Source: Paraliobacillus ryukyuensis (GTDB lineage: Bacteria; Bacillota; Bacilli; Bacillales; Amphibacillaceae). Taken from it: a stretch of DNA of 64,000 nucleotides. Position numbers and translations under genes: made by a program. The notes under the pieces were generated by a model. That model was given only the letters and a program-made list of their open reading frames with translations, ran no database searches and was not told the DNA's origin. The stretch spans positions 1 to 64,000 of the forward strand of contig NZ_QNRI01000005.1 of NCBI RefSeq assembly GCF_003315295.1, written 5' to 3'. Positions 55,759 to 64,000 of this stretch are shown one piece after another (position 1 is the stretch's first letter; every line of letters begins with the position of its first letter).

Positions 55759-56607
55759 TTAATCGTTTCTTCGAAAGAATCCAAAGATACCTGTTGTTTG
55801 TACAACATTGGTAAATGCATTAGGATCCACTTCATTAATAATCCGCTCTAGATCATATAATTCATACCTTGTAATAACTAAGACGAGCATGGACTTATCT
55901 TCTTTGCTATACGCCCCACGCGCTGGTAAAATGGTAATACCTCTAATCATTGTGTCATGGATTGCTTGCTGCAATTCATCTGTTTTCTTGGTCACAATCA
56001 TTGCGGTTACTTTTTCATGACGCGTATGTACCGTGTCAATTACTCGTGTAGACACATAGAGTGCAAGTAACGTGTACAATGCATTTTCTGGTTTATTTAA
56101 GTAACCAGCTAAAAGAATGATAATACCATTAATAAACATCAGATAATTGCCAATAGGACGATCTTTTAATCTTGAAAGTACCATTGCAATAATATCAGAA
56201 CCACCTGTAGAAGCACCCCATTTGAGTGACATCCCAACGCCTATTCCACCAATGACTCCACCAAACACAGCGTTCAGCATAATATCGTTTGAGAAACTTA
56301 CAACCGGAATAATTTCTAAGGCTAAAGTTGTAATGGCTACTGATAAGAAACTATAGACCGTAAAGTATCTTCCAACCTTAAACCAACCTAAAAGAGCAAC
56401 TGGAATATTGATAAGAAATAGCCAGATACCTGTGCTAATAAAATCAATCCCAAGATAATCCGAAAAGATCGTAGATAATAATTGCGCTAGACCTGTAAAT
56501 CCACTAGCATATACATCTGCCTCAATTAAAAAGAAATTTAGCGCGATTGCGTTTAGTACCGCACCAATAACAACAATAATAACGCGTTTTGATTCTAATA
56601 AGAACAT
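55759..56607 (-). CDS. yitT: YitT-family membrane protein
   Basis: A protein of about 282 residues with five to six membrane helices and a cytoplasmic C-terminal DUF2179 domain (TAMIVTKKTDELQQAIHDTMIRGITILPARGAYS). The membrane half carries the conserved ADVYASGFTGLAQLL and KWGASTGGSDIIA. The transported or sensed compound is unknown. AGGAGG supports the ATG at 56607 rather than a TTG at 56625. Divergent from the DegV gene, the yitS-yitT order of B. subtilis. Confidence 0.88.
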   Translation of the reverse strand: MFLLESKRVIIVVIGAVLNAIALNFFLIEADVYASGFTGLAQLLSTIFSDYLGIDFISTGIWLFLINIPVALLGWFKVGRYFTVYSFLSVAITTLALEIIPVVSFSNDIMLNAVFGGVIGGIGVGMSLKWGASTGGSDIIAMVLSRLKDRPIGNYLMFINGIIILLAGYLNKPENALYTLLALYVSTRVIDTVHTRHEKVTAMIVTKKTDELQQAIHDTMIRGITILPARGAYSKEDKSMLVLVITRYELYDLERIINEVDPNAFTNVVQTTGIFGFFRRND

Positions 56608-56804
56608 GCATAAACCTCCTATCAACTACATTAAATAGCTTTTGCATATCTTTTGTTTACATACCCAATCTATCAATTGGTTAACCTATCTTGAATTATA
56701 TTCTTATTTTTATTTTGACGAACATCATCCGTAACTATAAACTAGAAGTAAGACTTATGCAATACATTGAAATTATTTAGTTACTTTTTTATGGAGGTAG
56801 TTGT

Positions 56805-57665
56805 ATGAATGTGCAAATAATAACAGATTCTGCTGCTGATTTGACACAAGAAGATTTGAACACCTATCACATTGATTCTGTTCCGTTAACTGTAGAACGG
56901 AATGGAGAAATTTTTGAAGATGGGAAAACGATTTCTGCTAAAACAATATATGATGGTATGCGAGTGGGAGATACACCAAAGACATCTCAGGTATCTCCGC
57001 AAGCCTTCGAAACAGTTTTTCGTAAATATGCAAAAGAGAATAAACCTTGTGTGTATCTCTCTTTTTCATCACAATTATCTGGTACATATCAGTCGGCTAA
57101 AATCGCTGAAACAAGTGTAAAAGCTAATTATCCAAATTGGCAACTTACGGTCATTGATACTAAATGTGCATCATTGGGGTTTGGTTTAGTTGTGCTTCGA
57201 GCAGCAGAATTAGCCAATCAGGGTGCTTCATTAAGTGAGATTGAAGAATTAAGTCATTATCATGCTGCGCATATGGAACATATTTTTACCGTAGATGATC
57301 TGGAATATTTATATCGTGGGGGTAGAGTGAGTAAATCTGCAGCTTTTGTTGGAACGTTGCTAAAAATAAAACCGCTTCTGCACGTAGATGATGGAAAACT
57401 TGTGCCTTTAGAAAAAATTCGTGGTTCAAAACGCGTATGGAAACGTATGTTAGAGCTGATGGAAGAACGCGGACAAGACCTTAATAATCAACGGATTGGT
57501 ATTAGTCACGGGGATGCTTATGAAACCGCTGATCAATTAGCGGAGATGATCCGAGAACGATTCGATGTAAACGAGATAAAAATTAACATGGTAGGGTCAA
57601 GTATCGGCGCACACTCTGGGCCAGGAACAATTGCATTATTTTTCCTAAATGATACGTACCGATAA
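56805..57665 (+). CDS. yitS: DegV-family fatty-acid-binding protein (YitS-like)
   Basis: A 286-residue DegV protein. It starts IITDSAADL and continues with KTSQVSPQAFETVF, SFSSQLSGTYQSA, VIDTKCASLGFG and GSSIGAHSGPGTIALFF, all family blocks. DegV-type FakB proteins hold a fatty acid for phosphorylation by FakA; no FakA gene is nearby. Start ATG with GGAGGT. Monocistronic. Confidence 0.9.
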   Translation: MNVQIITDSAADLTQEDLNTYHIDSVPLTVERNGEIFEDGKTISAKTIYDGMRVGDTPKTSQVSPQAFETVFRKYAKENKPCVYLSFSSQLSGTYQSAKIAETSVKANYPNWQLTVIDTKCASLGFGLVVLRAAELANQGASLSEIEELSHYHAAHMEHIFTVDDLEYLYRGGRVSKSAAFVGTLLKIKPLLHVDDGKLVPLEKIRGSKRVWKRMLELMEERGQDLNNQRIGISHGDAYETADQLAEMIRERFDVNEIKINMVGSSIGAHSGPGTIALFFLNDTYR

Positions 57666-57789
57666 CCTATTATACTTAAAACTTTGCTTATTACATGTGA
57701 TTGGAAGTTATTCATTATTTTTTACATAAATAGCGTTGATTAGGTAAAGGTATGCTTGTATTACTTTATATTAATAAAGGAGCATATCT

Positions 57790-58656
57790 ATGACCAACCA
57801 ACCAAAAAAGCAAATACATCCAAAACAACATCAAGATCGGCAACCTGGCTTTGAATTTGAAATGAACCCCCAGCCTATGTATGATAATAGTAACTATCAA
57901 GGTAGTGGCAAGTTAAATAATCAAGTTGCTATTATTACTGGTGGAGACAGTGGCATTGGGCGTGCTGTTAGTGTACATTTTGCCAAAGAAGGTGCGAACA
58001 TTGCCATTATCTATCATGATGAACATCAAGATGCTGAAAAGACAAAACAAGCCGTTGAGCAAGCAGGTAGTTCTTGTCTACTCATCAGTGGCGATATTAC
58101 TCAGTCGACTTTTTGTAAAAATGCAGTTAAACAAGTTATCGACAAATTCAATAAAATTAACATTTTGGTTAATAACGCAGCAGTTCAGTATCCTCAAAAC
58201 GACATTACTCTGATCTCTGATGAACAATTAGAGCGCACCTTCCGGGTAAATATTTTTTCGCAATTCTATTTAATTAGAGAATGCCTTCCATATATGCAGC
58301 AAGGAAGTACAATTATTAATTCTTCTTCTATTACGGCTTACCATGGTAGTGCTAATTTAATTGATTATTCTGCTACAAAGGGGGCTATTACAACACTTAC
58401 ACGCTCACTATCACAATCGCTTTTAACAAAGCAAATCCGTGTGAACGCCGTGGCCCCAGGTCCGGTATGGACACCATTAATTGCTGCTTCTTTTGATGAA
58501 AAAGCAGTTAGTGAATTTGGTTCGGATAATCCAATGAAGCGACCCGCACAGCCTTATGAATTAGCACCTGCTTATGTTTACTTAGCTTCAAAAGATTCCA
58601 GTTATGTTACCGGACAAATGATTCATGTGAATGGCGGCGTAATCGTAAATAGTTAA
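57790..58656 (+). CDS. Short-chain dehydrogenase with stress-protein N-terminus
   Basis: A 288-residue SDR. A hydrophilic N-terminal extension of about 40 residues (QPKKQIHPKQHQDRQPGFE) precedes the Rossmann fold with TGGDSGIGRAV, the NNAA motif and the catalytic Ser, Tyr-x3-Lys in SSSITAYHGSANLIDYSATKG. This layout is that of B. subtilis YdaD/YhdF-type general-stress oxidoreductases. The substrate is unknown. Start ATG with AAAGGAG. No clear sigma-B promoter was found. Confidence 0.9.
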   Translation: MTNQPKKQIHPKQHQDRQPGFEFEMNPQPMYDNSNYQGSGKLNNQVAIITGGDSGIGRAVSVHFAKEGANIAIIYHDEHQDAEKTKQAVEQAGSSCLLISGDITQSTFCKNAVKQVIDKFNKINILVNNAAVQYPQNDITLISDEQLERTFRVNIFSQFYLIRECLPYMQQGSTIINSSSITAYHGSANLIDYSATKGAITTLTRSLSQSLLTKQIRVNAVAPGPVWTPLIAASFDEKAVSEFGSDNPMKRPAQPYELAPAYVYLASKDSSYVTGQMIHVNGGVIVNS

Positions 58657-58668
58657 ACGATAAAAATA

Positions 58669-58704
58669 AAAAGGAATGCTTGGAATTTACCAAGCATTCT
58701 TCCT
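58669..58704. terminator. Terminator between SDR and asnB
   Basis: Arms AGGAATGCTTGG / CCAAGCATTCTT around a six-base loop. Confidence 0.8.
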
Positions 58705-58722
58705 ACTGTTATATATTGTTTT

Positions 58723-60570
58723 TTATTGTTCGATTTGAACATGATAATGTCTTAACCAATGATCAATCTGCCCTAAATAAGCTAACAACTGTGGTCCTTT
58801 CATTAATTGTCCGAACCAAGGGGCATCCATCTCTTCTCCCCCACTCGCCACTAATTTACGAATTGCCTTACGATCAAATAAATCAAACAAACGTGCTTCT
58901 TTATCTGCTATAATGTCATTCATCCATTTTGTCACCGCTGCTGTATAGGCAGGATGATAGGTTTTCGGATATGGACTTTTCTTACGATATAATATCTCAT
59001 CAGGAAGCAGTCCTTCTAAGGCTTTCCGAAGTATGCCTTTTTCTCTCCCTTGATACGTCTTCATTTCCCAGGGAATATTCCAAACATACTCTACTAAATG
59101 ATGATCACTGAATGGAACACGCGCTTCAAAACTTGCTCCCATACTCATTCGATCCTTTCGATCTAATAAAGTTGGCATAAACCACTGCATATTTAGATAA
59201 AATAGCTGTCTACGTTTAGTAGCTAACGCATCTTCTCCATCTAGTAGTGGTGCTTCGTCGATGGTATCCTGATAGCGTGCTAACATATATTCCTGTAAAG
59301 GAAGATTTTTTTGCCATTTTTCATTTAATAATCTACTTCGAACACTCGCGGAACGAATCCATGGAAATCCATCACGATTTAAATCATCTTCGCGATAAAA
59401 CCACGGATAGCCACCAAATATCTCATCTGCACATTCACCAGATAATGCCACGGTAACATGTTGTTTGGTTTGGCTACAGAACCATAATAGCGAACTATCT
59501 ACATCAGCCATACCAGGCAAATCACGATAAATCGTCGCTTCTTTTAACAAATCAGCTAACACATGATTATCCATTACAAAGGTATGTTGATCGGTTAGAT
59601 GCGCCTCTACAACTTTCCCAATAAAATCCGCATCACTGGTTGGTTGAAAACTATTTTTTTCAAAATAACGCGCGTTTTCTTCATAATCAATCGAAAAGGT
59701 TGGTAAGGTCATTCCACGCTCTTTTTTTAAGTAATTAGCGGCTATTGCAGTGATTGCACTGGAGTCAACGCCACCAGAAAGAAAGGTTCCAATTGGTACA
59801 TCGGATACTAGTTGACGTTCTACAGCATCTGTTAACAATTGACGGACCTTCGTTGCAGTCTCTTCTAGACTATCAGTATGTGGTTCACTTTTAACGTTCC
59901 AATACCTTTTTGTCCGAAATCCTTGTTTATCCACGATACCGATATGAGCAGCTCGTAATTCATGAATCCCTTTGAACACACCATTTCCTGGTGTCCTTGA
60001 CGGCCCTAATGCTAATAATTCACTTAAACCTGCTTGATCTAATGTAGCTGTCATTGCATCATTAGCTAGAATTGCTTTTTGTTCTGAAGCAAATAAAAAA
60101 GAACTCTTTGTTTCCGCGTAAAACAGTGGCTTTACACCTAGTCGATCTCTCGCTAGAAATAAGCGTTCTAACGCAGGATCCCAAATTGCAAAAGCAAAAA
60201 TACCATTTAAATAATCCACACAGTCTTCTTTCCATTCAATATAACTTTTTAACAATACTTCTGTATCTGAATGTGATGCAAATGACCATCCACGCTTCAA
60301 CAATTCACCTCTAATTTCTTCCGTATTATATAATTCACCATTATAGACAAGTACATAATCATGCTCTTGTTGTAAACAATGCATCGGTTGTTTTCCACCA
60401 TCTGGATCAACTACAACTAAACGTTTATGACCAAAAGCTACATGGGTTGAAATCCATTCTTGTTTTTCATCAGGGCCACGATGACTTAACGTATGCGCCA
60501 TTTTCTCAAGTTGCAACGCTTGCTTGCTTAAATCTTGCTTGAAATCAAGCCAACCCGTAATTCCACACAT
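58723..60570 (-). CDS. asnB: Asparagine synthase (glutamine-hydrolysing), AsnB/AsnO type
   Basis: A 615-residue enzyme. The N-terminal class II glutaminase uses Cys2 (MCGITGWLD) with NGELYN and SHSDTEV; the synthetase half has the ATP-binding SGGVDSSA and the YPWFYREDD segment. It makes asparagine from aspartate, glutamine and ATP. Position near yisL and gerP matches B. subtilis asnO (yisO), whose loss blocks sporulation, so AsnO is likely. Start ATG with AAAGGATG. Sequence upstream holds a CATATAGAT element that might be a weak sigma-E -10. Confidence 0.92.
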   Translation of the reverse strand: MCGITGWLDFKQDLSKQALQLEKMAHTLSHRGPDEKQEWISTHVAFGHKRLVVVDPDGGKQPMHCLQQEHDYVLVYNGELYNTEEIRGELLKRGWSFASHSDTEVLLKSYIEWKEDCVDYLNGIFAFAIWDPALERLFLARDRLGVKPLFYAETKSSFLFASEQKAILANDAMTATLDQAGLSELLALGPSRTPGNGVFKGIHELRAAHIGIVDKQGFRTKRYWNVKSEPHTDSLEETATKVRQLLTDAVERQLVSDVPIGTFLSGGVDSSAITAIAANYLKKERGMTLPTFSIDYEENARYFEKNSFQPTSDADFIGKVVEAHLTDQHTFVMDNHVLADLLKEATIYRDLPGMADVDSSLLWFCSQTKQHVTVALSGECADEIFGGYPWFYREDDLNRDGFPWIRSASVRSRLLNEKWQKNLPLQEYMLARYQDTIDEAPLLDGEDALATKRRQLFYLNMQWFMPTLLDRKDRMSMGASFEARVPFSDHHLVEYVWNIPWEMKTYQGREKGILRKALEGLLPDEILYRKKSPYPKTYHPAYTAAVTKWMNDIIADKEARLFDLFDRKAIRKLVASGGEEMDAPWFGQLMKGPQLLAYLGQIDHWLRHYHVQIEQ

Positions 60571-60654
60571 CTACTTGCCACATCCTTTCACGTGCTTATA
60601 AGCTATTATCTTTTATCTATATGAGTAACCCCCAAGATATGTGCCTATAAAATA

Positions 60655-60701
60655 GAAAGAAGCATCATGCTCTAGTGCTTAGTGCAAGATGCTTCTTTTA
60701 T
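60655..60701 (-). terminator. Terminator of the DUF418-yisL unit
   Basis: Arms AGAAGCATC...GATGCTTCT with a partly paired loop, ending near TTTCT on the minus strand. Confidence 0.75.
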
Positions 60702-60741
60702 GTTAGTGTGTGTATATTTTGTAAAAAAGATACCACAATTT

Positions 60742-61119
60742 TTATACAGGTAGTAGTCCCCATGGTAAAATGCCAAATCCTAAAACAAGTGCTAACACAA
60801 CAGCAACAGTTAACTGGACAAAAAATCCTACAACTGGTTTGCCTTTTGCATAACGAACAAGTAGGATTTCAACGCATGCAATTACCCATAAACCAGCAAG
60901 TACTTTGACAATTGTTGCTGCTGGATGGGCATCAAACGTTCCAGATTGGAAATATCCAACTAGTAAATCACCACCCGAATATAAAACAAGTAAGTACATC
61001 AGTCTTGTAATCATGTGCGTAATTTTCGCTGGTTTGTGTTTATCTGCTCGATAAAGATTGAAAGCTACAACAAATAAGATAAGCATTAAAGCCCACGAAG
61101 TGATATGTAAATGTATCAT
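60742..61119 (-). CDS. yisL: YisL-family membrane protein (DUF1516)
   Basis: A 125-residue protein with four hydrophobic helices, starting HLHITSWALMLILFVVA and containing MITRLMYLLVLYSGGDLLVGY. Function unknown. The frame is open to 61194, but AAAGGAGGT fits the ATG at 61119. It lies 14 bases after the DUF418 stop, so they form an operon. Confidence 0.88.
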   Translation of the reverse strand: MIHLHITSWALMLILFVVAFNLYRADKHKPAKITHMITRLMYLLVLYSGGDLLVGYFQSGTFDAHPAATIVKVLAGLWVIACVEILLVRYAKGKPVVGFFVQLTVAVVLALVLGFGILPWGLLPV

Positions 61120-61133
61120 AAAGTATACCTCCT

Positions 61134-62303
61134 TTATTTTGGATGTCGTTTGTTCGGTAATTTTTCCATATACATTAATCGACGCCAAACCCATTCAATG
61201 GGTCCAAACCGATAATACGTCATATACCAGCTACTAAGCACTACTTGACATAGATAAATGACGAGAACAATCATTAAACTACCAACAGGATTTATAGTAT
61301 TATATAACCCAAATCCTACACCATAAAACAAGATAAAACAAGCAACCGATTGAAAAATATAATTCGACAACGACATTTTTCCAACATAGGTGAAAGGTTT
61401 CAAAAGTCTAGTAAAGTGGCTTTTTTGAAATAACAAGGTAATACTAGTTAGATAGAATATCGCCGATGCAGAACCACCAATTGTATCTTGAAACATTGAT
61501 AACCAAGTATGATTGTCCCAAAAATAGACGCCTGCTTTGACCATAATAAAAATAATCAAGGATACAAACCATATTTTTTGAATTAGAACTTTATGATGTT
61601 CTACCTCATGTAGCCATCTTTTTCGTGCCGTTACCATTCCAAATAAAAATAGTGGTAGTAAATTGCATGTTAATAAAATGTAGCTAAAAACACCATTACT
61701 AGCCGTCCAATCAATGAAATTTTGTTGCCAAATGGTGAGTAGACTTCCTGAACTGTAATTGGTAATTGCTTGCTCAATTCTCGCCATACTATAACCACTT
61801 AACTGATCTCGAACAACAAATAACAAAAATGTGTATAGAAGGGTAGGAATAAGTAATAAACTAAAAGCCCAACGAAGTAGGGTTTGACTATTCTTGTTCA
61901 AAAATAGAAATAAAAACATCCCAATGAGGCCATAAGTAAGTAGAATATCGCCATGCCATATCAAAAATGCATGAATGCAGCCAAAACCAATTAAGATCAA
62001 CAGCCTTCTAAATAATAAAGTAATCACTGGTTGATTTCGCTTGCTAATATTTTCAACAATGATCTGGATACCGAAACCAAACAAAAGAGAAAATAAGCTA
62101 TAAAAGCTAGCTTGGAAAAAGACATCAATGATTACTTGTATCATTTGATCAACTGGTGTGGACCAAAAAACTTCTTCACCGCCATAAAGAAAAAACGGTG
62201 CATGAAACGCTGGAACATTTACCATAAAGATGCCAAAGATAGCAAAGCCACGTGCGGCGTCGATCCAGATTAATCTGTGCTTTTCTGCTATTGGATTGAC
62301 CAT
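61134..62303 (-). CDS. DUF418 (YeiB-like) membrane protein
   Basis: A 389-residue membrane protein with about ten helices. The N-terminus has IWIDAARGFAIFGIFMVN and the C-terminal half has the DUF418 signature GKMSLSNYIFQS and FGPIEWVWRRLMY. Relatives are linked to acyltransferase-like or transport roles, not proven. Start ATG with AAGGGGGG. First gene of the DUF418-yisL operon, divergent from gerP. Confidence 0.88.
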   Translation of the reverse strand: MVNPIAEKHRLIWIDAARGFAIFGIFMVNVPAFHAPFFLYGGEEVFWSTPVDQMIQVIIDVFFQASFYSLFSLLFGFGIQIIVENISKRNQPVITLLFRRLLILIGFGCIHAFLIWHGDILLTYGLIGMFLFLFLNKNSQTLLRWAFSLLLIPTLLYTFLLFVVRDQLSGYSMARIEQAITNYSSGSLLTIWQQNFIDWTASNGVFSYILLTCNLLPLFLFGMVTARKRWLHEVEHHKVLIQKIWFVSLIIFIMVKAGVYFWDNHTWLSMFQDTIGGSASAIFYLTSITLLFQKSHFTRLLKPFTYVGKMSLSNYIFQSVACFILFYGVGFGLYNTINPVGSLMIVLVIYLCQVVLSSWYMTYYRFGPIEWVWRRLMYMEKLPNKRHPK

Positions 62304-62400
62304 ATAATTCCCCCCCTTAGTGATTTATTTCCATTTTAAGCTAATTCCCCATTATTCTCTATAGAAATTAGCAAATTCTTTGTTTTTGTAGGAAGTTAGC

Positions 62401-62427
62401 ACAATTGGGATATTTGCTCATAAACTA
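62401..62427 (+). promoter_or_regulatory. Sigma-K-like promoter of the gerP operon
   Basis: AC, 16 bases, then CATAAACTA, an exact consensus fit. The expected RNA start (about 62434) falls inside the AAAGGAGG ribosome site, giving a leader of only about 13 bases. gerP is sigma-K controlled in Bacillus. Confidence 0.65.
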
Positions 62428-62446
62428 AACCAAAGGAGGAATCGGT

Positions 62447-62665
62447 ATGCCTGCGGTAGTAGGAGCTGTAAAAGTCATATCTATTGGACCCTCAAGCATC
62501 TTTCATATTGGTGATGTCTATATGATACAACCCTATTCGGAAGCGAAAACATTTGCTGGTGGCGGTTCTTTCAATACCGGGAACGGGATTACTATTCAAT
62601 TAGACCAAGCAAACACAACTATAAATGATCAAGACCAATTTGATCAAATTGTATCTAGCCTCTAG
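62447..62665 (+). CDS. gerPA: Spore germination protein GerPA
   Basis: A 72-residue protein of the GerPA/GerPF family, starting MPAVVGAVKVISIG, with a FHIGDVYMI strand and a GGGSFNTGNGI segment. GerP proteins sit in the spore coat and let nutrient germinants reach inner receptors. Start ATG with AAAGGAGG. First gene of a tight operon; spacing to gerPB is 13 bases. Naming as PA rests on position. Confidence 0.88.
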   Translation: MPAVVGAVKVISIGPSSIFHIGDVYMIQPYSEAKTFAGGGSFNTGNGITIQLDQANTTINDQDQFDQIVSSL

Positions 62666-62678
62666 GAGGGATTAAACG

Positions 62679-62891
62679 ATGCAATTCACTGTTCATCAAA
62701 CCATTAACATAAGAATGTTGCGGATCGGAAGTATATCAAATGCTTCTGTCTTTCAAATCGGAAGTGCTGGTTCGATTCAATCTGCTGCCAATTTGTATAA
62801 TACAGGTGGTTATGAATCACTAGCACAACCAGCTGAATTCCAAGGTGAGATTGGTGAGACCCCGCTTGTACCACTTTCGGCATTCTCTTAG
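62679..62891 (+). CDS. gerPB: Spore germination protein GerPB
   Basis: A 70-residue protein with the GerPB pattern: VHQTINIRMLRIGSISNASVFQIGSAGSIQS, then NTGGY and a short proline-containing tail. Role: coat permeability to germinants. Start ATG with AGGAGGG overlapping the gerPA stop region. Confidence 0.9.
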   Translation: MQFTVHQTINIRMLRIGSISNASVFQIGSAGSIQSAANLYNTGGYESLAQPAEFQGEIGETPLVPLSAFS

Positions 62892-62927
62892 GCAAACACG
62901 ATTGGCATAGGCAAGGAGGGAATTTTT

Positions 62928-63485
62928 GTGTATAACGATGCTTGGTATCAATATGTTGAACAATTGCACGCATACATGAAAAAACAAGATAAATTAATCC
63001 AAAATTTAGAACGTCGTTTAGCTGAATTAGAGGCAAAACAGCAATCTTCCCCTTCTAACACAACGATTGAAAAATTAGAGTATCATTTTGATCAACTAAA
63101 AATTGATCGTATGGACGGAACACTTCATATCGGTTTCTCTCCAGAGGATCTAGGTAATATGGATGATGTCTCTATCCCACTTCAACAACGTCAAACAAAA
63201 AATCAGCCGCATCCAATGGTACAGCGACTAGAAAATTATGTTTCTCAAACGTGTCCATCTTTTTTAGATCAGTTAGCAAAAGAAGCAGGTCAGCCAATAG
63301 ATGATGAGAAAAAGAATTTATTAATCGAAGATATTAAAAAACAATTAACGGAAAGAATTGCTTTTTATCAAAAAGAAGCTATGCATAAGCAGATTGCTGA
63401 ATCGCAACAAGAAGAATTTATTTTTTCTAGGATTCGAGATGAAATTAATTATGGATTACGCGAATACTTTAAAAACAAGGAGTGA
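62928..63485 (+). CDS. gerPC: Spore germination protein GerPC
   Basis: A 185-residue protein. The N-terminus is a coiled coil (YVEQLHAYMKKQDKLIQNLERRLAELE, about 8-40), followed by HFDQLKIDRMDGTLHIGFSPED and a helical C-terminal half, the layout of GerPC. It is probably the helical scaffold of the GerP complex. Starts at GTG with AAGGAGGG. Confidence 0.9.
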   Translation: MYNDAWYQYVEQLHAYMKKQDKLIQNLERRLAELEAKQQSSPSNTTIEKLEYHFDQLKIDRMDGTLHIGFSPEDLGNMDDVSIPLQQRQTKNQPHPMVQRLENYVSQTCPSFLDQLAKEAGQPIDDEKKNLLIEDIKKQLTERIAFYQKEAMHKQIAESQQEEFIFSRIRDEINYGLREYFKNKE

Positions 63486-63489
63486 TATG

Positions 63490-63696
63490 ATGAATTTTGA
63501 AGTACACAATTGGGGGTTACACGTTGGTGGAATTGATATTACCGCGGTTTCGTCTTCTTCAACTTTTCTTGTTGGAGATTGCGAATGGATGCAACTACAA
63601 TCCTATTATGACACTCCTCCTGAATCCTATATTGTTGGTTCATTCGTACCACTATCTCGTTATAACGGAGAAAATAATTATGTTTCGAACGAGTAA
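63490..63696 (+). CDS. gerPD: Spore germination protein GerPD
   Basis: A 68-residue protein starting NFEVHNWGLHVGGIDITAVSSSSTFLVGD, with the conserved DTPPESYIVGSFVPL of GerPD. Of two adjacent ATG codons the second (63490) is better spaced from AAGGAG. Its last codons overlap the gerPE start by 17 bases in another frame. Confidence 0.88.
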   Translation: MNFEVHNWGLHVGGIDITAVSSSSTFLVGDCEWMQLQSYYDTPPESYIVGSFVPLSRYNGENNYVSNE

Positions 63697-64000
63697 AGTT
63701 AACTTCTTACGAATTACTTCCATGCTTAACTCTTCCATATTAGAGATTGGAGATACTAAAAAATTATATTCACGAAGTAATATTCTTGCTATTCAAGAAG
63801 AAGGTGGTACAGAGAACGATGAGGATTATTCATTTGAAAATTACCCATTATTTAATTTAACATTACCAGTTTTTTCATCAAAACCAATTGTAAAAAAGCA
63901 AACGATTAATCATGACCATAGTATTAACGTAGACGCTATTGATATTACTGGGGTGTCCGCAGCTTCGACAACACAACTTGGTAGTGTGGGATCTATTGAT
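63680..64000 (+). CDS. gerPE: Spore germination protein GerPE (cut by the window end)
   Basis: The frame opens with ATG at 63680, inside the end of gerPD, and runs past the window end (107 codons visible). The start FRTSKVNFLRITSMLNSSILEIGDT and the later VDAIDITGVSAASTTQLGSVGSI repeat the GerP strand pattern, fitting GerPE. The overlap with gerPD indicates translational coupling. gerPF would be expected just beyond the window. Confidence 0.85.
   Translation, partial: MFRTSKVNFLRITSMLNSSILEIGDTKKLYSRSNILAIQEEGGTENDEDYSFENYPLFNLTLPVFSSKPIVKKQTINHDHSINVDAIDITGVSAASTTQLGSVGSID

Noticed and set aside
57720-57789. Sigma-B promoter before the stress-type SDR
   Set aside because: An AGGTAT element exists, but no GTTTAA-like -35 lies 12-14 bases upstream.
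60600-60650. Sigma-E promoter of asnB
   Set aside because: CATATAGAT differs at two places from the sigma-E -10 and the spacing to the ATATC element is too short to list as a feature.

Overview
The window is chromosomal DNA of a low-GC, endospore-forming, motile, naturally competence-related Firmicute of the family Bacillaceae. The best guess from protein style and base composition is a moderately halophilic or alkaliphilic genus such as Gracilibacillus, Oceanobacillus or Virgibacillus; the exact genus is inference. Spore coat, asparagine synthase and gerP genes show sporulation. med, mecA and coiA are competence-related, an MCP shows chemotaxis, and fnr plus a RoxS-type small RNA with a Rex operator show redox-responsive metabolism.

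Layout. 1-14300: a TPP riboswitch reading out of the left edge, a DsbA-like oxidoreductase, a nuclease lipoprotein, two membrane diguanylate cyclases, an M42 peptidase, an intracellular subtilisin, an RluA-type pseudouridine synthase, hmoB, a lone tRNA-Val, a LysM/SleB hydrolase, an MCP, yjcF and a DUF421 protein. 13967-16049: small spore-coat genes with cotZ and cotO. 16196-27560: fabI, yjbQ, mgtE, a FtsW/RodA protein, prpE, yjbO, nadK, relQ, yjbK, yjbI, spxH, roxS and a yizD-like gene. 27590-33580: pepF, coiA, mecA, spx, yjbC. 33771-49257: a DUF4015 protein, oppABCDF, a DUF3899 protein, T-box-trpS, yjbA, fabF-fabH, med, yjzD and a Gly/Tyr-rich protein. 49362-62303: uppP, fnr, yitW, yitV, yitU, small genes, a REC-GGDEF-REC protein, a NifU-N protein, yitT, a DegV protein, an SDR, asnB, yisL and a DUF418 protein. 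62447-end: gerPA-PE, the last cut by the window edge. From memory the order closely follows the yis-yit-med-fab-opp-yjb-cot-yjc stretch of Bacillus subtilis, read backwards.

How the genes work together. The spx-mecA-coiA-pepF-roxS-spxH block groups thiol-stress control (Spx and its degradation adaptor SpxH), ComK control (MecA) and redox sRNA control. fabHF and fabI carry FapR-like operators. The opp operon has a CodY-like box and a hairpin after oppA. Five loci (cotZ, cotO, gerP and two unknown small genes) carry the same sigma-K-like promoter pattern (AC, 16-17 bases, CATANNNTA), which predicts that the two unknown genes are late mother-cell spore genes.

No IS element, prophage or CRISPR array was seen. 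The window is mostly core genome. The least ordinary sequences are the roxS locus, a roughly 190-base palindromic repeat between spx and yjbC, and a 25-bp hairpin beside the tRNA. The bases 9936-10195 hold nothing I could identify beyond the upstream region of the LysM gene.
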